A stretch of 64,000 nt of DNA from Paenibacillus sp. EZ-K15 (GCF_002573715.1 NZ_PDHM01000022.1:174425-238424); one strand, 5' to 3'. Shown: positions 7,412-15,791, numbered from the stretch's first letter. Numbers and translations are program-made. The notes: generated from the letters alone by a model not told the origin.

Positions 7412-7417
7412 CTTCCA

Positions 7418-8014
7418 TCACCCCTTTATGAGCTCCGGTATGCCGGATACGACAATTGCCGAGTACAGCAGAAACAAAGCCAGGATCGTGTTGGTCGTTC
7501 TCCGATATTTTTGCATAATTCCTTGAAAAAGGCTACCGCACACGGCCCAGGTCATATACGCAGACAGCCCGATTAACGATACCGCGACAACAAACGCCGA
7601 GATAACAGGGCCTGCCGTATAATACGGCATGACGTAGCTGGGAATGACTGTCAGCGTGAACAATACCACCTTCGGATTGAGAAACTGCATCAGAAAGCCG
7701 GACGTGAAGGACGCCGTTTGATTAGTGCCTGACCGGGATACGTCCATGGTATATACCTGATACGTGAGATACAGCATGAACAGACAACCTACGATCCGCA
7801 AGATTGGCAGTATGATCGGCATGCCGGTAGACAGCAGCTGGCCTAATACGACCGAAGCGGCGATTAATAAGAAAAAAGCGATGGAGGCTCCGGCAATGTA
7901 GCGCAGGGTCTTCTTCATGCCGGAGTTTTGAACCGAAGACAAAATGACGATATTGGATGGCCCCGGCGAGAAAGCCACGATAAAACAGTAAATAAAAAAC
8001 GAAGATAGGTTCAT
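7418..8014 (-). CDS. LysE-family amino acid exporter
   Basis: 198 residues from ATG 8014, chosen for AGGAG at the right distance; the open frame extends 21 codons upstream into repeated DNA. Family hallmarks: the N-terminal membrane helix ending SPGPSNIVIL (LysE/RhtB signature) and the FLNPKVVLF motif in the middle; about six hydrophobic segments. It exports amino acids or metabolites through the cytoplasmic membrane. First gene of a two-gene operon with the AraC regulator. Confidence 0.88.
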   Translation of the reverse strand: MNLSSFFIYCFIVAFSPGPSNIVILSSVQNSGMKKTLRYIAGASIAFFLLIAASVVLGQLLSTGMPIILPILRIVGCLFMLYLTYQVYTMDVSRSGTNQTASFTSGFLMQFLNPKVVLFTLTVIPSYVMPYYTAGPVISAFVVAVSLIGLSAYMTWAVCGSLFQGIMQKYRRTTNTILALFLLYSAIVVSGIPELIKG

Positions 8015-8028
8015 GATGATAGCTCCTA

Positions 8029-8047
8029 ACAAAGGAATTTCCTTTGT
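8029..8047. promoter_or_regulatory. 19-bp perfect palindrome upstream of the LysE gene
   Basis: ACAAAGGAA-T-TTCCTTTGT lies 15 bp upstream of the LysE-type start codon and abuts flank repeat R. It could be an operator or a mRNA hairpin near the ribosome site. AraC proteins prefer direct repeats, so the binding protein is unclear. Confidence 0.4.
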
Positions 8048-8111
8048 CATTATAGAGTCGGAAGCAAAGCGGGGCATAGTACATTATTGCAGCGGAACAA
8101 GAGCCGCTCGA
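8048..8111. repeat. Flank repeat R, copy 1
   Basis: About 64 bp beginning CATTATAGAGTCGGAAGC, matched without gaps at 15728-15791 with a handful of differences. Same order and orientation relative to block L at both loci. Confidence 0.75.
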
Positions 8112-8357
8112 CGGATTGTGATTGTTCGTTTTTCATTCATATATCTCCCTGATCTAATTTATAGTTCATTCTATATAATTTATTTGTTCTAATTTTATAG
8201 ATCGATTTAAACCATAATAATCCACACTTTTCCATTTGTAACCATGCAAAATAAAAAAGCACAACCTCAAAATCCATAAGGCTGTACCTTTATGTTCGAA
8301 CACGGCTTTATTAAAAGTATCTGGGGCCATGATCATTCTTTGTTAATATTACACGCA
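8112..8357. other. Intergenic stretch with terminator of the deacetylase operon
   Basis: AT-rich, no open frame. At about 8253-8293 the minus strand can form AAGgtACAgCCT...AGGtTGTgCTT followed by TTTTTTATTTT, a plausible terminator for the deacetylase operon. The rest probably holds the promoter of the LysE/AraC operon. Confidence 0.45.
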
Positions 8358-9107
8358 TCAGCCAACCCGGAAGCCTTTTGAAAGGTCGCTGCGCGAATCA
8401 TGCGGCTTATGCAGCAGTTCGTCGGCGCGGACGCATTCATACCCTTGGATATGGACCGTGTCAATCACTTCCTCAAGGCTTGCGATCATTCTGCTTGGGG
8501 CATCAGGCTCCGCCCCCCAAGTATCTCCGCTGTCATGCAGCAAAATAATCGAGCCAGGCTCAAGCTGATCCAAGATCCGTCCTTTGAGCGGTTTGTTCTT
8601 ACTCCCCTTGCCCCAATCCCACCCCATGATCGACCACAGCACGATCCGGTATTTTCGCAAAGCAAATAAATCGCCTAAATTCAAAATCCCCCACGGAGGA
8701 CGGTAAAATGCCGGGCGCTCGCCCGTGATTCGTTCGATGATATCGGCAGACCGGTGCACATGCTTGTCCCGGATATGGCGCGGACTCATTAGCCAATTGG
8801 GAAGATGGGAATAGTTGTGAATCCCGATTTGATGCCCTTCCATGTGGATGCGTTTCATAAGCTCCGGGTATCGCTCCGCTTTGCTGCCCAGTACAAAAAA
8901 GGTCGCCTTGATCCTTTTTTTCTTGAGAAGATCCAGCAGTTTAGGAGTATGCAGCGGGTCTGGGCCATCATCAAAGGTAAAAGCGATCTGCCGGCCACGC
9001 CGGCCGCGCAGGGTTACCCCAAATCCCCAGATCCGTGTGATAACATATGGAATGATCATATAGATAAAGACAAACATCAGCAGCAGATTCAGCATCACCA
9101 TACTCAT
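8358..9107 (-). CDS. Membrane-anchored polysaccharide deacetylase (NodB domain)
   Basis: 249 residues. An N-terminal membrane helix (MLNLLLMFVFIYMIIPYVI) precedes the NodB fold. Motif 1 TFDDGPD (about residue 44), motif 2 HNYSH (metal-binding His), motif 3 RPPWG and motif 5 LLHDSG are all present, so it should be an active metal-dependent deacetylase acting outside the membrane on peptidoglycan or another GlcNAc polymer. Its ATG overlaps the stop of the YkoP-like gene by 4 bp (ATGA). Confidence 0.9.
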   Translation of the reverse strand: MSMVMLNLLLMFVFIYMIIPYVITRIWGFGVTLRGRRGRQIAFTFDDGPDPLHTPKLLDLLKKKRIKATFFVLGSKAERYPELMKRIHMEGHQIGIHNYSHLPNWLMSPRHIRDKHVHRSADIIERITGERPAFYRPPWGILNLGDLFALRKYRIVLWSIMGWDWGKGSKNKPLKGRILDQLEPGSIILLHDSGDTWGAEPDAPSRMIASLEEVIDTVHIQGYECVRADELLHKPHDSRSDLSKGFRVG

Positions 9108-9703
9108 GCCGTTTCCTTAGAATAACGCAAAAGCAATGATTTTCTGGTCAGCATCAGCATTTTGGGCACAAGCTTGGGAGCATTTTTCTTCGTGCGTTCC
9201 CGACCCACCGGATGCAGCACCCTGAGTAAAAGCCGCAAATAATAAGTAGAGAACACGCGAAACCCCTTGGATTCCAGCGGATGCAGCTCAAAACCGAGCC
9301 CGTGAATAATACCGCGGTGCAGCAGCGTTATTCCAGTCAAAGCTTTGACCTGCGCAAGCTCCGGTTCCGTCTCCATCGCCTCGCTAATTTGCTTAATCGA
9401 TCTCCGCAGCATTCTTGCGGTCAAAAGCGCGGCCCGGTCAGCCCCCAGCTCTCTGGAAAGCTCCAATACCTGCCGGTTGTCCAAATGGAGTTCACCGACC
9501 CAATCCCCCGAATAAATCCACTCTCCGTCCTGGCACTTCAGGTTTTTTCCATGATGCCGGCGGATGACCAGCTTGCAAATCCCGTATCTTTTTATTCCGG
9601 CGCTGCGCAGTTTCGTGATTTGATCAAAAACCGCTTCCCAAGCCATCCATACCGACTGAGCGCTTGCCTTCGTAATGGTAGCTAACATGTTCATTATGGT
9701 CAC
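9104..9703 (-). CDS. YkoP-like protein
   Basis: 199 residues from a GTG at 9703 with GGAAAGGAAAG upstream; an ATG 15 bp earlier has no site. It resembles Bacillus YkoP, a soluble protein of unknown function found in operons with envelope polysaccharide genes. Features: WMAWEAVFDQITKLR near the N-terminus, GDWVGELHLDN in the middle and the basic C-terminus. Here it is translationally coupled to the deacetylase, which fits an envelope-modification role. Confidence 0.7.
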   Translation of the reverse strand: MTIMNMLATITKASAQSVWMAWEAVFDQITKLRSAGIKRYGICKLVIRRHHGKNLKCQDGEWIYSGDWVGELHLDNRQVLELSRELGADRAALLTARMLRRSIKQISEAMETEPELAQVKALTGITLLHRGIIHGLGFELHPLESKGFRVFSTYYLRLLLRVLHPVGRERTKKNAPKLVPKMLMLTRKSLLLRYSKETA

Positions 9704-9852
9704 ATCTTTCCTTTCCATTTTTGAATCGGTCTTCTGCAGTTATACCTCGCCTTTATTCCCTGCAGGAAAGGCATTTGTTTAGTTAGATGGCGGAAAACCA
9801 AAAACCCATGCCATTATTTTAAAAAATGATTCTATCTTTTCCCTTTCTTGTT

Positions 9853-9876
9853 TCTTAATGTTTTCTTAAGTCTTAA
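9853..9876. promoter_or_regulatory. TCTTAA direct repeats upstream of the YkoP/deacetylase operon
   Basis: TCTTAA at 9853, 9864 and 9871. The first two are 11 bp apart, the pattern of OmpR-type response-regulator sites, and the same spacing and sequence recur upstream of the ABC exporter at 12209-12225. Located about 150 bp upstream of the operon. Confidence 0.45.
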
Positions 9877-10270
9877 TACTGGGGGATATGCACACTTTGT
9901 ACGGCGGAATAGATGGTACCGATAACCGGGCTGGGATTAGCAAAAACAAGAGACATCGAGTGATCGAAAAGAGTAATGTTATGCCTATCAGCGCGTGTTT
10001 GACCTTTACCTAATGATAGTCCAGCGGTCCGTTTTACGCGGTGGCAGTACCAGCGGGCTTTGCGTGGTGGCGCTTTTGCCGTGGTGGCATTACCAGTGCT
10101 CCGATTTAGTGATTGCCCCTCCTACCTCTCTACAAAAAAAGAGGTTATTGGAATATTGATGCAAAAGTGCACTTTTCCCCGGCCTAAATCGCGCTCTTTT
10201 AGGAAAAACCTGCGAAAGTGCAAGCTTTTTCGACCCTATGAGCTCCAAACAACAAATAAACGAGGAAAGG
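9877..10270. other. Intergenic region with imperfect repeats
   Basis: No convincing gene. It includes GGTGGCAGTACCAGC / GGTGGCATTACCAGT-type repeats at 10040-10100, the 14-bp palindrome AAAAGTGCACTTTT at 10163-10176, and a related imperfect copy (GCGAAAGTGCAAGCTTTTTC) at 10212-10231. The pair looks like a dispersed intergenic element rather than coding DNA. Confidence 0.5.
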
Positions 10271-10399
10271 ATGCACAATTGCAATAAAAAAGCCAAAACC
10301 AAAATCGCCCTCTATGAAGCCGGTATTTCATTCACTCATGACCGCATGTACCGTTTGCAAAATGCCGGAGCTAAGCCGGGCCGAATTCCCCGGAGATGA
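10271..10399 (+). CDS. Possible small ORF (42 codons)
   Basis: ATG at 10271 with GAGGAAAGG immediately upstream; the product begins MHNCNKKAKTKIALYEAGIS and ends in a basic tail. It is followed by a strong terminator at 10427-10478. No family recognised; it could equally be a decayed fragment. Confidence 0.3.
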   Translation: MHNCNKKAKTKIALYEAGISFTHDRMYRLQNAGAKPGRIPRR

Positions 10400-10424
10400 A
10401 CACCAAATTCATGTAGGTATCTCC

Positions 10425-10479
10425 GTAAAAAAGCACCCTTCTTTCAGGCGAAGCTGCCGTTAAGAAGAGTGCTTTTTTA
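10425..10479. terminator. Bidirectional terminator
   Basis: AAAAAAGCACcCTTCTT ... AAGAAGaGTGCTTTTTT, a long stem with T-runs on both strands. It ends the ABC exporter operon on the minus strand. Confidence 0.9.
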
Positions 10480-10480
10480 G

Positions 10481-11221
10481 TTAAGCTACGTCCACCTTAT
10501 CTACGTTGCGGAACGAGAGATAAGCAATCAGAAGACCGATAACTCCCAAGATCAACGGTATCGTTATATTTCTGCTAAGCGAAAGGCCCTGGCTGTTGTT
10601 GCTGACTAAGACCACGATAATGATCGAGGACACGATCGTTGTCGGTACGGATTTTTTTCGCATCCCGAAGAATAAAGGAATGAGGCCGAGACACGCTGCT
10701 GACAGTGTTTGGATCAACAATTGGATCCCCGTATGCAGTAGTACGCCGGCCTCTAATTTTCCCGGAATAAACTGAAAATGGCTGTTCAGAGCCAGAATGG
10801 ATATACAGGTAATAAAAGTCGAGATGAGCATCGCTCCAAACGTAAGAGCCAGAGCCAGCAGCATTTTCGCCATGATCAGTTTTTTACGCTCGATCGGGTA
10901 CGTAAACAATAAGCTGATCGTTTTATTTTTGTATTCCTCAATAATAAATCTGCTTAGCAAGACTGAAGCAAACACGATAAATACCGCACGGCAAAGTAGC
11001 CCCGCTATCGATAACGCATCGGCGAAACTCGTGAATGCAGGACCTCCGCCCCTCTCCGTGTAGGCTATATCGGCGAAACTCCCGAATGCAGGATCTCCGC
11101 CCCCCTCCGTGTAGGCTATAAGAAACATGAAACCGGCGCATAGGATCGTTGCAATAACCGCCCCTCTATAAAACCAGGCTAACTTCTGCTTTTTCATCTC
11201 CATACGGATCAGCTTAAGCAT
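10481..11221 (-). CDS. ABC-2 type permease, peptide-antibiotic exporter type
   Basis: 246 residues from ATG 11221, which has GGAGGTGAGC at good spacing and overlaps the ATPase stop by 8 bp. Basic N-terminus (LKLIRMEMKKQKLAW), then six membrane segments: about 17-35, 75-97, 120-150, 155-180, 190-210, 220-240. The family includes BcrB-like and lantibiotic-immunity permeases that remove peptide antibiotics from the membrane. A 17-residue in-frame tandem duplication sits in the first external loop (residues 35-68). Confidence 0.85.
   Translation of the reverse strand: MLKLIRMEMKKQKLAWFYRGAVIATILCAGFMFLIAYTEGGGDPAFGSFADIAYTERGGGPAFTSFADALSIAGLLCRAVFIVFASVLLSRFIIEEYKNKTISLLFTYPIERKKLIMAKMLLALALTFGAMLISTFITCISILALNSHFQFIPGKLEAGVLLHTGIQLLIQTLSAACLGLIPLFFGMRKKSVPTTIVSSIIIVVLVSNNSQGLSLSRNITIPLILGVIGLLIAYLSFRNVDKVDVA
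11018..11119. repeat. 51-bp in-frame tandem duplication inside the permease gene
   Basis: Units 11018-11068 and 11069-11119 differ at four positions. They encode AYTEGGGDPAFGSFADI and AYTERGGGPAFTSFADA in the first extracellular loop. Confidence 0.95.
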
Positions 11222-12137
11222 ACTGCTCACCTCCGCTAATCTGATGCATAAAATACTCCTCGAGCGAAGTATGCTTATGGTTTATCGATTCAATCGCCAC
11301 ATCATTCAGTACCAGCGCCTTGGTCAATTCCTGCTGCGTAAATTTGGACTCGTAAATGCGTATGGCTGAATCACCGACGATTTTGAAATTGCTGACTTTC
11401 AGCTGATTTTCCAGTACAAATACAGCTTGTTTGCATTGTGGGGTCACAATTTCGATATAATCTGTGTTTTCGCAGCGCATCTCATCCATAGACACTTCGC
11501 GGATAAATTTGCCGCCCTGAAGAATGCCGATCGTATCTGCAACTTGTTCGATCTCACCCAGCAAATGGCTGGATACCAGCAGCGTCATCCGGTACTCCTT
11601 GCTCAACATGCTCAGCAAACTTCTAAAATCCTTAATCCCGACCGGATCAAGTCCATTGATTGGTTCATCCAGAATGAGCAGCTCGGGTTTGGTTATAATG
11701 GCGCGGGCCATGCCCAGGCGCTGCTTCATGCCAAGCGAAAATTCGGATACCGATTTGCCTTGGATGGAAGTTAGATTAACCATCTCAAGCGCTTCGTTAA
11801 TTGCATGTTTGTTATAATAACCCATATATTCCGCATGCATCTCCAGATTTTCAATCGCCGTCATTTTATCGTAAAAAATCGGATACTCGATGATGCTGCC
11901 AATGCGTTTAAACATTTCAACCGATGAAGGCGTAAGCTTCTCTCCGAATATTTCAATCTCACCGCTGGTTGGTTTGACCAGATTCAGCATCATTTTCATT
12001 AGCGTTGTTTTACCGGCTCCGTTTGGACCGAGCAGTCCGTAAATCTGCCCCTGCTTGATATTCATACTGACGTCAGAGACAACATCTTTGCCTTTATAGG
12101 TTTTGCTGACATGGCGGGTACTGATGACATAACTCAT
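11214..12137 (-). CDS. ABC transporter ATPase, BcrA-like
   Basis: 307 residues. Walker A GLLGPNGAGKTT, Q-loop region, signature FSLGMKQRLGMARAI, Walker B LLILDEPINGLDP and switch His (SSHLL) are all intact. The ABC domain (about 1-215) is followed by the roughly 85-residue C-terminal extension typical of BcrA-type antibiotic-resistance ATPases. It pairs with the permease downstream. The two-component system about 0.8 kb upstream on the same strand probably regulates it, as in the YcbLM-YcbNO or Bcr/Psd-type detoxification modules. Confidence 0.9.
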   Translation of the reverse strand: MSYVISTRHVSKTYKGKDVVSDVSMNIKQGQIYGLLGPNGAGKTTLMKMMLNLVKPTSGEIEIFGEKLTPSSVEMFKRIGSIIEYPIFYDKMTAIENLEMHAEYMGYYNKHAINEALEMVNLTSIQGKSVSEFSLGMKQRLGMARAIITKPELLILDEPINGLDPVGIKDFRSLLSMLSKEYRMTLLVSSHLLGEIEQVADTIGILQGGKFIREVSMDEMRCENTDYIEIVTPQCKQAVFVLENQLKVSNFKIVGDSAIRIYESKFTQQELTKALVLNDVAIESINHKHTSLEEYFMHQISGGEQYA

Positions 12138-12208
12138 TTATATTTACCCCTCTCACTTATCTCTTGATCATAGTATAACCGCCAACATTTTCATATTTGT
12201 TGCGCAAT

Positions 12209-12225
12209 TCTTACGAATCTCTTAA
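12209..12225. promoter_or_regulatory. Direct repeat TCTTAC-N5-TCTTAA upstream of the ABC operon
   Basis: Two hexamers 11 bp apart, about 75-90 bp upstream of the ATPase start. TATACT on the minus strand at about 12170-12175 could be the -10. Layout fits activation by an OmpR-family regulator, most likely the one encoded at 13871-14569. Confidence 0.5.
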
Positions 12226-12412
12226 GTGTAGAAAGCGACTCGATAATAAACAATCATATCACATGGAATAAACAAAGACCGGTTCACTCACAACCAGTCA
12301 GATTAATATGATCCAAATTGGTGCTGCTATTGAAAATAAACTCCACTTTAGTCTTCCTTTCTTCTGTATTAGATGTGTTACCTATTCCCTAGCAACTCTT
12401 ACCTTATTTGCT

Positions 12413-12671
12413 CTACGGCTTCAGATTTTTATCCAAAAACTTGATCATTGTATTGAAGAAATCGAACAAGTTCTCTTCGTTGGTAAAGCCGTGTCCTTCA
12501 TCACCCGCGGATCATTCGCCCCTTGAGCCACGAATCATGGCGTTACGATCTTATCGACGTGAACACTGGCGAAATTTGCTTCAGCATTTCTTTGTCCTTT
12601 TCGGCATCACCGACACGTTCGTTTAAGAGATTTCTCATGGTCTCCCAATACGGTGGGATCGTTCCCAAGAA
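12413..12671 (-). pseudogene. Remnant of an S9-family (acylaminoacyl/prolyl oligopeptidase) peptidase
   Basis: Three frames read in order give the C-terminal catalytic region of an S9 peptidase: IPPYWETMRNLLNERVGDAE and QISPVF; then, after a one-base loss, HVDKIVTP; a short gap; QGANDPRV (the catalytic Asp region); then, with the internal part deleted, GHGFTNEENLFDFFNTMIKF (the catalytic His region) to a stop at 12413. The rest of the gene is missing. It lies just upstream of the ABC operon. Confidence 0.8.
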
Positions 12672-12687
12672 CGAGAATCAAACAAAA

Positions 12688-12729
12688 AACCCTCTGACGC
12701 CAGCCATTGTAGCGTGACATCAGAGGGTT
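12688..12729 (-). terminator. Terminator downstream of the sensor kinase
   Basis: AACCCTCTGA ... TCAGAGGGTT with TTTTTT on the minus strand. The 210 bp between it and the kinase stop hold no recognisable gene, only a decayed frame. Confidence 0.8.
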
Positions 12730-12938
12730 ATTTCACTATTTATTTACAGCTACGATTTACGTTTGGTTCGCAGCGTTAGCCGATGCTAGCTTTCCTTCGG
12801 AAAGCTTTTAGGCGAATGCAGCAAATGGCTCCAAAGTAGCTTTTTTCCCAAAAATCTTTCAGCTTCGTAAGAATCGATTCCGTCTCCTCCGCTACTTTCG
12901 CTTTTTGTCTAGCACTAATATGATGTTAAGAAGCCGCG

Positions 12939-13871
12939 CTACGATAGCTTCTTTAACGAGATCGTGAAAACGGTCCGTTCATACGGCTTGCTTGCGACGC
13001 GAATTTCCCCGCCCATCAGCTCGATCAGTCTTTTCGTAATCGTCAGACCCAAACCGCTGCCCTGGAATCTTTTATTCCTTGAATCCTCCAGCGTATACAT
13101 CCGCTCGAAAATAAGCTCCTGATCCCGTTCATGAATACCTTTGCCTTTATCCCAAATGTCGATAAGCACCCGGCCCTGCTCATCCCGCAGCTTCATGCCG
13201 ATCACCTTGCCCTGTGAACCATAACGGATCGCATTGCTCAGCACATTGTTTAATGCGCGGTTTAGTCCTTCTTCATTGCCCCATGCATAAAGCGGCGTTT
13301 CCGGAATATCGATGTCAGCCTGCAACCCTTCGGATTCGATCAGATCATAAAACATCAGCATGCTGTTTCTGGAAATTTCATTGATATGTATGCGGGTCAG
13401 GGGCATCTCCTTATCCCCCGATTCCAGCTTGGCCAGGTCAAAAAAACGGTTGATCAACTCTACGATCTCTACAGTCTTCGTATGCACCTTATCCAGTAGC
13501 CGCTCCCTTTCCTCCATTGGCAAGTCGGCCTTCTGGTTCAACGTTTCGATATAACCGAGCACCACGGTAAGCGGCGTCTTCAAATCATGCGATATGTTTG
13601 CCAACATCCGGCGCATCGCGATTTCTGTACGCATAAATCCTGTCTCGGACTGCCTGGTTTGCAAAAGCAAGTGATTGATGGCAATCAACAGTCTACGATA
13701 TCCTGGATCCTCCGTAAAAAGCAGCAGTTGCTCCTGCGAGGACGAAGCCTCAATCGTACTCAGTTTATCGATGATGTAGCCGAGCTGCTTAGCTCTTTTT
13801 TTCCGACCCATCCACTGCATCACATTTAGCAACGCCAACATGATCACAACAATCAGCAGAACGGCAACCAC
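12939..13871 (-). CDS. Sensor histidine kinase
   Basis: 310 residues from a GTG at 13871 sharing one base with the regulator's stop (TAGTG) and preceded by GGGGG. One N-terminal membrane helix only (VVAVLLIVVIMLALLNVM), then a cytoplasmic linker, a HisKA domain with MLANISHDLKTPLTVVLGY (phosphorylated His about residue 106), and an HATPase_c domain with NNVLSNAIRYG, DKGKGI and GSGLGLTI. With no extracellular domain it is of the type that senses through the membrane or its partner ABC transporter. Operon with the response regulator. Confidence 0.92.
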   Translation of the reverse strand: MVAVLLIVVIMLALLNVMQWMGRKKRAKQLGYIIDKLSTIEASSSQEQLLLFTEDPGYRRLLIAINHLLLQTRQSETGFMRTEIAMRRMLANISHDLKTPLTVVLGYIETLNQKADLPMEERERLLDKVHTKTVEIVELINRFFDLAKLESGDKEMPLTRIHINEISRNSMLMFYDLIESEGLQADIDIPETPLYAWGNEEGLNRALNNVLSNAIRYGSQGKVIGMKLRDEQGRVLIDIWDKGKGIHERDQELIFERMYTLEDSRNKRFQGSGLGLTITKRLIELMGGEIRVASKPYERTVFTISLKKLS

Positions 13872-14569
13872 TAAAATTCCCCCAAGCGGTAGCCGATGCC
13901 CCACAGCGTTTTGATGTACTGCGGATCGGAGGGCTGATCTTCAATTTTGTCGCGCAAACGGCTCATATGCACATTAATGACATTTTCATCACCGAAATAG
14001 TCGTCATTCCAGACGGATGTGAAAATGTGCTGCTTGGTGAATACCTTTTTCGGATTCGTCATAAACAGCTTTAAGATTTGCAGTTCTTTGGCCGTCAGCT
14101 TGATCTCCTGGCCGTTTTTGGTCACGGTCAAATGATCCAGATCCATCTCTAATTCATGGACCCGGATGATTTTATTTTGCTCAGTTGGGGGTGCTATTGC
14201 ATAAGCCGTCACGCGGCGGATAGCGGCCTTCACTCTCGCCGTCAGCTCAATCATCGAAAAAGGTTTCGTAATATAGTCATCCGCGCCAAAACCAAGGCCG
14301 AGCGCCTTGTCCACTTCCCCATCCTTTGCGGATACGATCAGTACCGGCACATGGCTTTTCTCCCTGATTTTTTTAAGAAAATCCATACCGCTGATCTTGG
14401 GCAGCATCATATCCAGCAGTACGAGGTCATAATCTCGTTCGGCAAACCGCTCGAGCGCCTCCTCTCCGTCTTTGGCAAGCACCACCTGAAAACCTTCCAT
14501 CGTCAAATAGCTCTCTACCATTTCGCCAATCGAGCTGTCATCCTCTACAAGAAGTATGTTCGAAGCCAC
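13871..14569 (-). CDS. OmpR/PhoB-family response regulator
   Basis: 232 residues from GTG 14569 (AAAGG 10 bp upstream). Receiver domain with acidic pair VEDD, phospho-acceptor LVLLDMMLP (Asp about residue 52), TKPFS lysine; C-terminal winged helix with LTAKELQILKLF and the recognition helix ENVINVHMSRLRDKI. It should activate the downstream ABC exporter and perhaps the YkoP/deacetylase operon, since both carry the same 11-bp-spaced TCTTA repeat. Confidence 0.93.
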   Translation of the reverse strand: MASNILLVEDDSSIGEMVESYLTMEGFQVVLAKDGEEALERFAERDYDLVLLDMMLPKISGMDFLKKIREKSHVPVLIVSAKDGEVDKALGLGFGADDYITKPFSMIELTARVKAAIRRVTAYAIAPPTEQNKIIRVHELEMDLDHLTVTKNGQEIKLTAKELQILKLFMTNPKKVFTKQHIFTSVWNDDYFGDENVINVHMSRLRDKIEDQPSDPQYIKTLWGIGYRLGEF

Positions 14570-14789
14570 GTCATTCACGCCTTTCTTTTTACGTCCATAA
14601 CTCTAATATACTGGAAACAACGGCCCCGAGGTATATTCAGATTCATCTTCAAATAACCGATCAAACTAAAATAACCCCACAAACTGATCTGTTGCAGCCT
14701 TGCGTACCGCCGAGTGTCGCATGAAGCACGTGTACAAAAATACAAATCGAAGGATGCATGACCCGCATCTTTTAAATGTGAGGGATGCA

Positions 14790-15437
14790 CAAAGGACGCT
14801 ATTTTAGAACGTTGTTGCGGTCTGGACGTTCATCAAACGAACTGTGTCCGCTGCGGGATTGGCTTCAGTCTCACCAGGTTTCCCATGTTGCCATGGAAAG
14901 CACCGGGGTACTTTGGGTTCCCGTGTGGAACATTCTGGAGGGGAGTTTCCAGCTTGTTTTGGGTAACGCTCGTCTTATCAGAAATGTACCCGGGCGCAAA
15001 ACGGATGTGAAAGACGCCGTGTGGATAGCCCAACTGTTGCACTGCGGGCTTATTGCGGGAAGCTTCGTTCCGAATGAAACCTTTTACGCAACTTCGCAAT
15101 CTCACCAGATACCGTCGCAAGTTAAGTCGTTCAAGTGACCGCGGAGATGAGTCGGATTCAAAAAATACTCGAAATTGGCAACATCAAATTCGCTGCTTTT
15201 ATCTCCGATGTCTTTGGGACTTCGGGTATGGCGGGCGGGGGGATGTCCAGGCAACCATGAGAGTGCTGGCAAAAAGAAAAGCTCTCGCATTCCTAAGGGC
15301 AAACGCATGCTCAAAGCGGTTTTATGCCAATGCGCATGGTCGGCCTCCATGACCAAAAGCTCTAGAATGCGGGCATTTTTTGACCGGATCGTCAAACGAC
15401 AAGGGAAGACGGATTGTAATATGAAGTGCGACACCTA
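14790..15437 (+). pseudogene. Decayed IS110-family transposase
   Basis: Pieces in three frames reconstruct an IS110 transposase. ERCCGLDVHQTN (about 14807) carries the first catalytic Asp. HVAMESTGVLWVPVWNILEG and NVPGRKTDVKDAVWIAQLL carry the Glu and Asp-x-x-Asp, and RNLTRYRRKLS follows. The C-terminal IPKGKRMLKAVLCQCAWSAS is reached only after a large internal deletion. Frameshifts near 14840 and 15090 and the deletion near 15240 make it inactive. It lies between the two-component system and the second copies of the flank repeats. Confidence 0.85.
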
Positions 15438-15454
15438 AAACAAAATGGCCTGAC

Positions 15455-15501
15455 TCCAAATACAGATTAACATCCCCGTGCCTTGTATCAAAAACCGCAT
15501 G
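15455..15501. repeat. Flank repeat L, copy 2
   Basis: Second copy of the 47-bp block at 6561-6607, same orientation, about 18 bp beyond the IS110 remnant. Confidence 0.75.
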
Positions 15502-15595
15502 CTGAATACGGCGAGTACCGAAAATGTACCAAACATTGACACTAATGATTTCATTCGCGACGCTGGTTGTGTTAATACTTTCGTTCCATAAAAAG

Positions 15596-15631
15596 AAATA
15601 GACCGCCCTTGGTCAGGATCACGGTCTATTT
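15596..15631 (-). terminator. Terminator-like hairpin
   Basis: AAATAGACCG ... CGGTCTATTT followed on the minus strand by CTTTTT. It lies between flank repeats L and R of the second locus, where no gene remains. Confidence 0.6.
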
Positions 15632-15727
15632 CTGATCGAATTATAGTAAGGCCGCTCTTATGGCGGTACGTTGTACTCGGGGATCGTGTTCGCGCACGGT
15701 CCCTCTTCCATTCTATACACAAATTTC

Positions 15728-15791
15728 CATTATAGAGTCGGAAGCGAAGCGGGACATAGTACATTATTGCAGTAGAAAAAGAGCCGCACGA
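15728..15791. repeat. Flank repeat R, copy 2
   Basis: Second copy of the block at 8048-8111. Here only 226 bp separate L and R, against 1440 bp at the LysE/AraC locus. Confidence 0.75.

Noticed and set aside
10040..10235. Repeated GGTGGC.. and AAAGTGC units, considered as a CRISPR array
   Set aside because: Units are imperfect, of unequal length and spacing, and no cas gene lies near.
15435..15764. 109-codon minus-strand frame between the flank repeats
   Set aside because: It reads through both repeats and a terminator-like hairpin, has no ribosome site and no family resemblance; probably decayed DNA.
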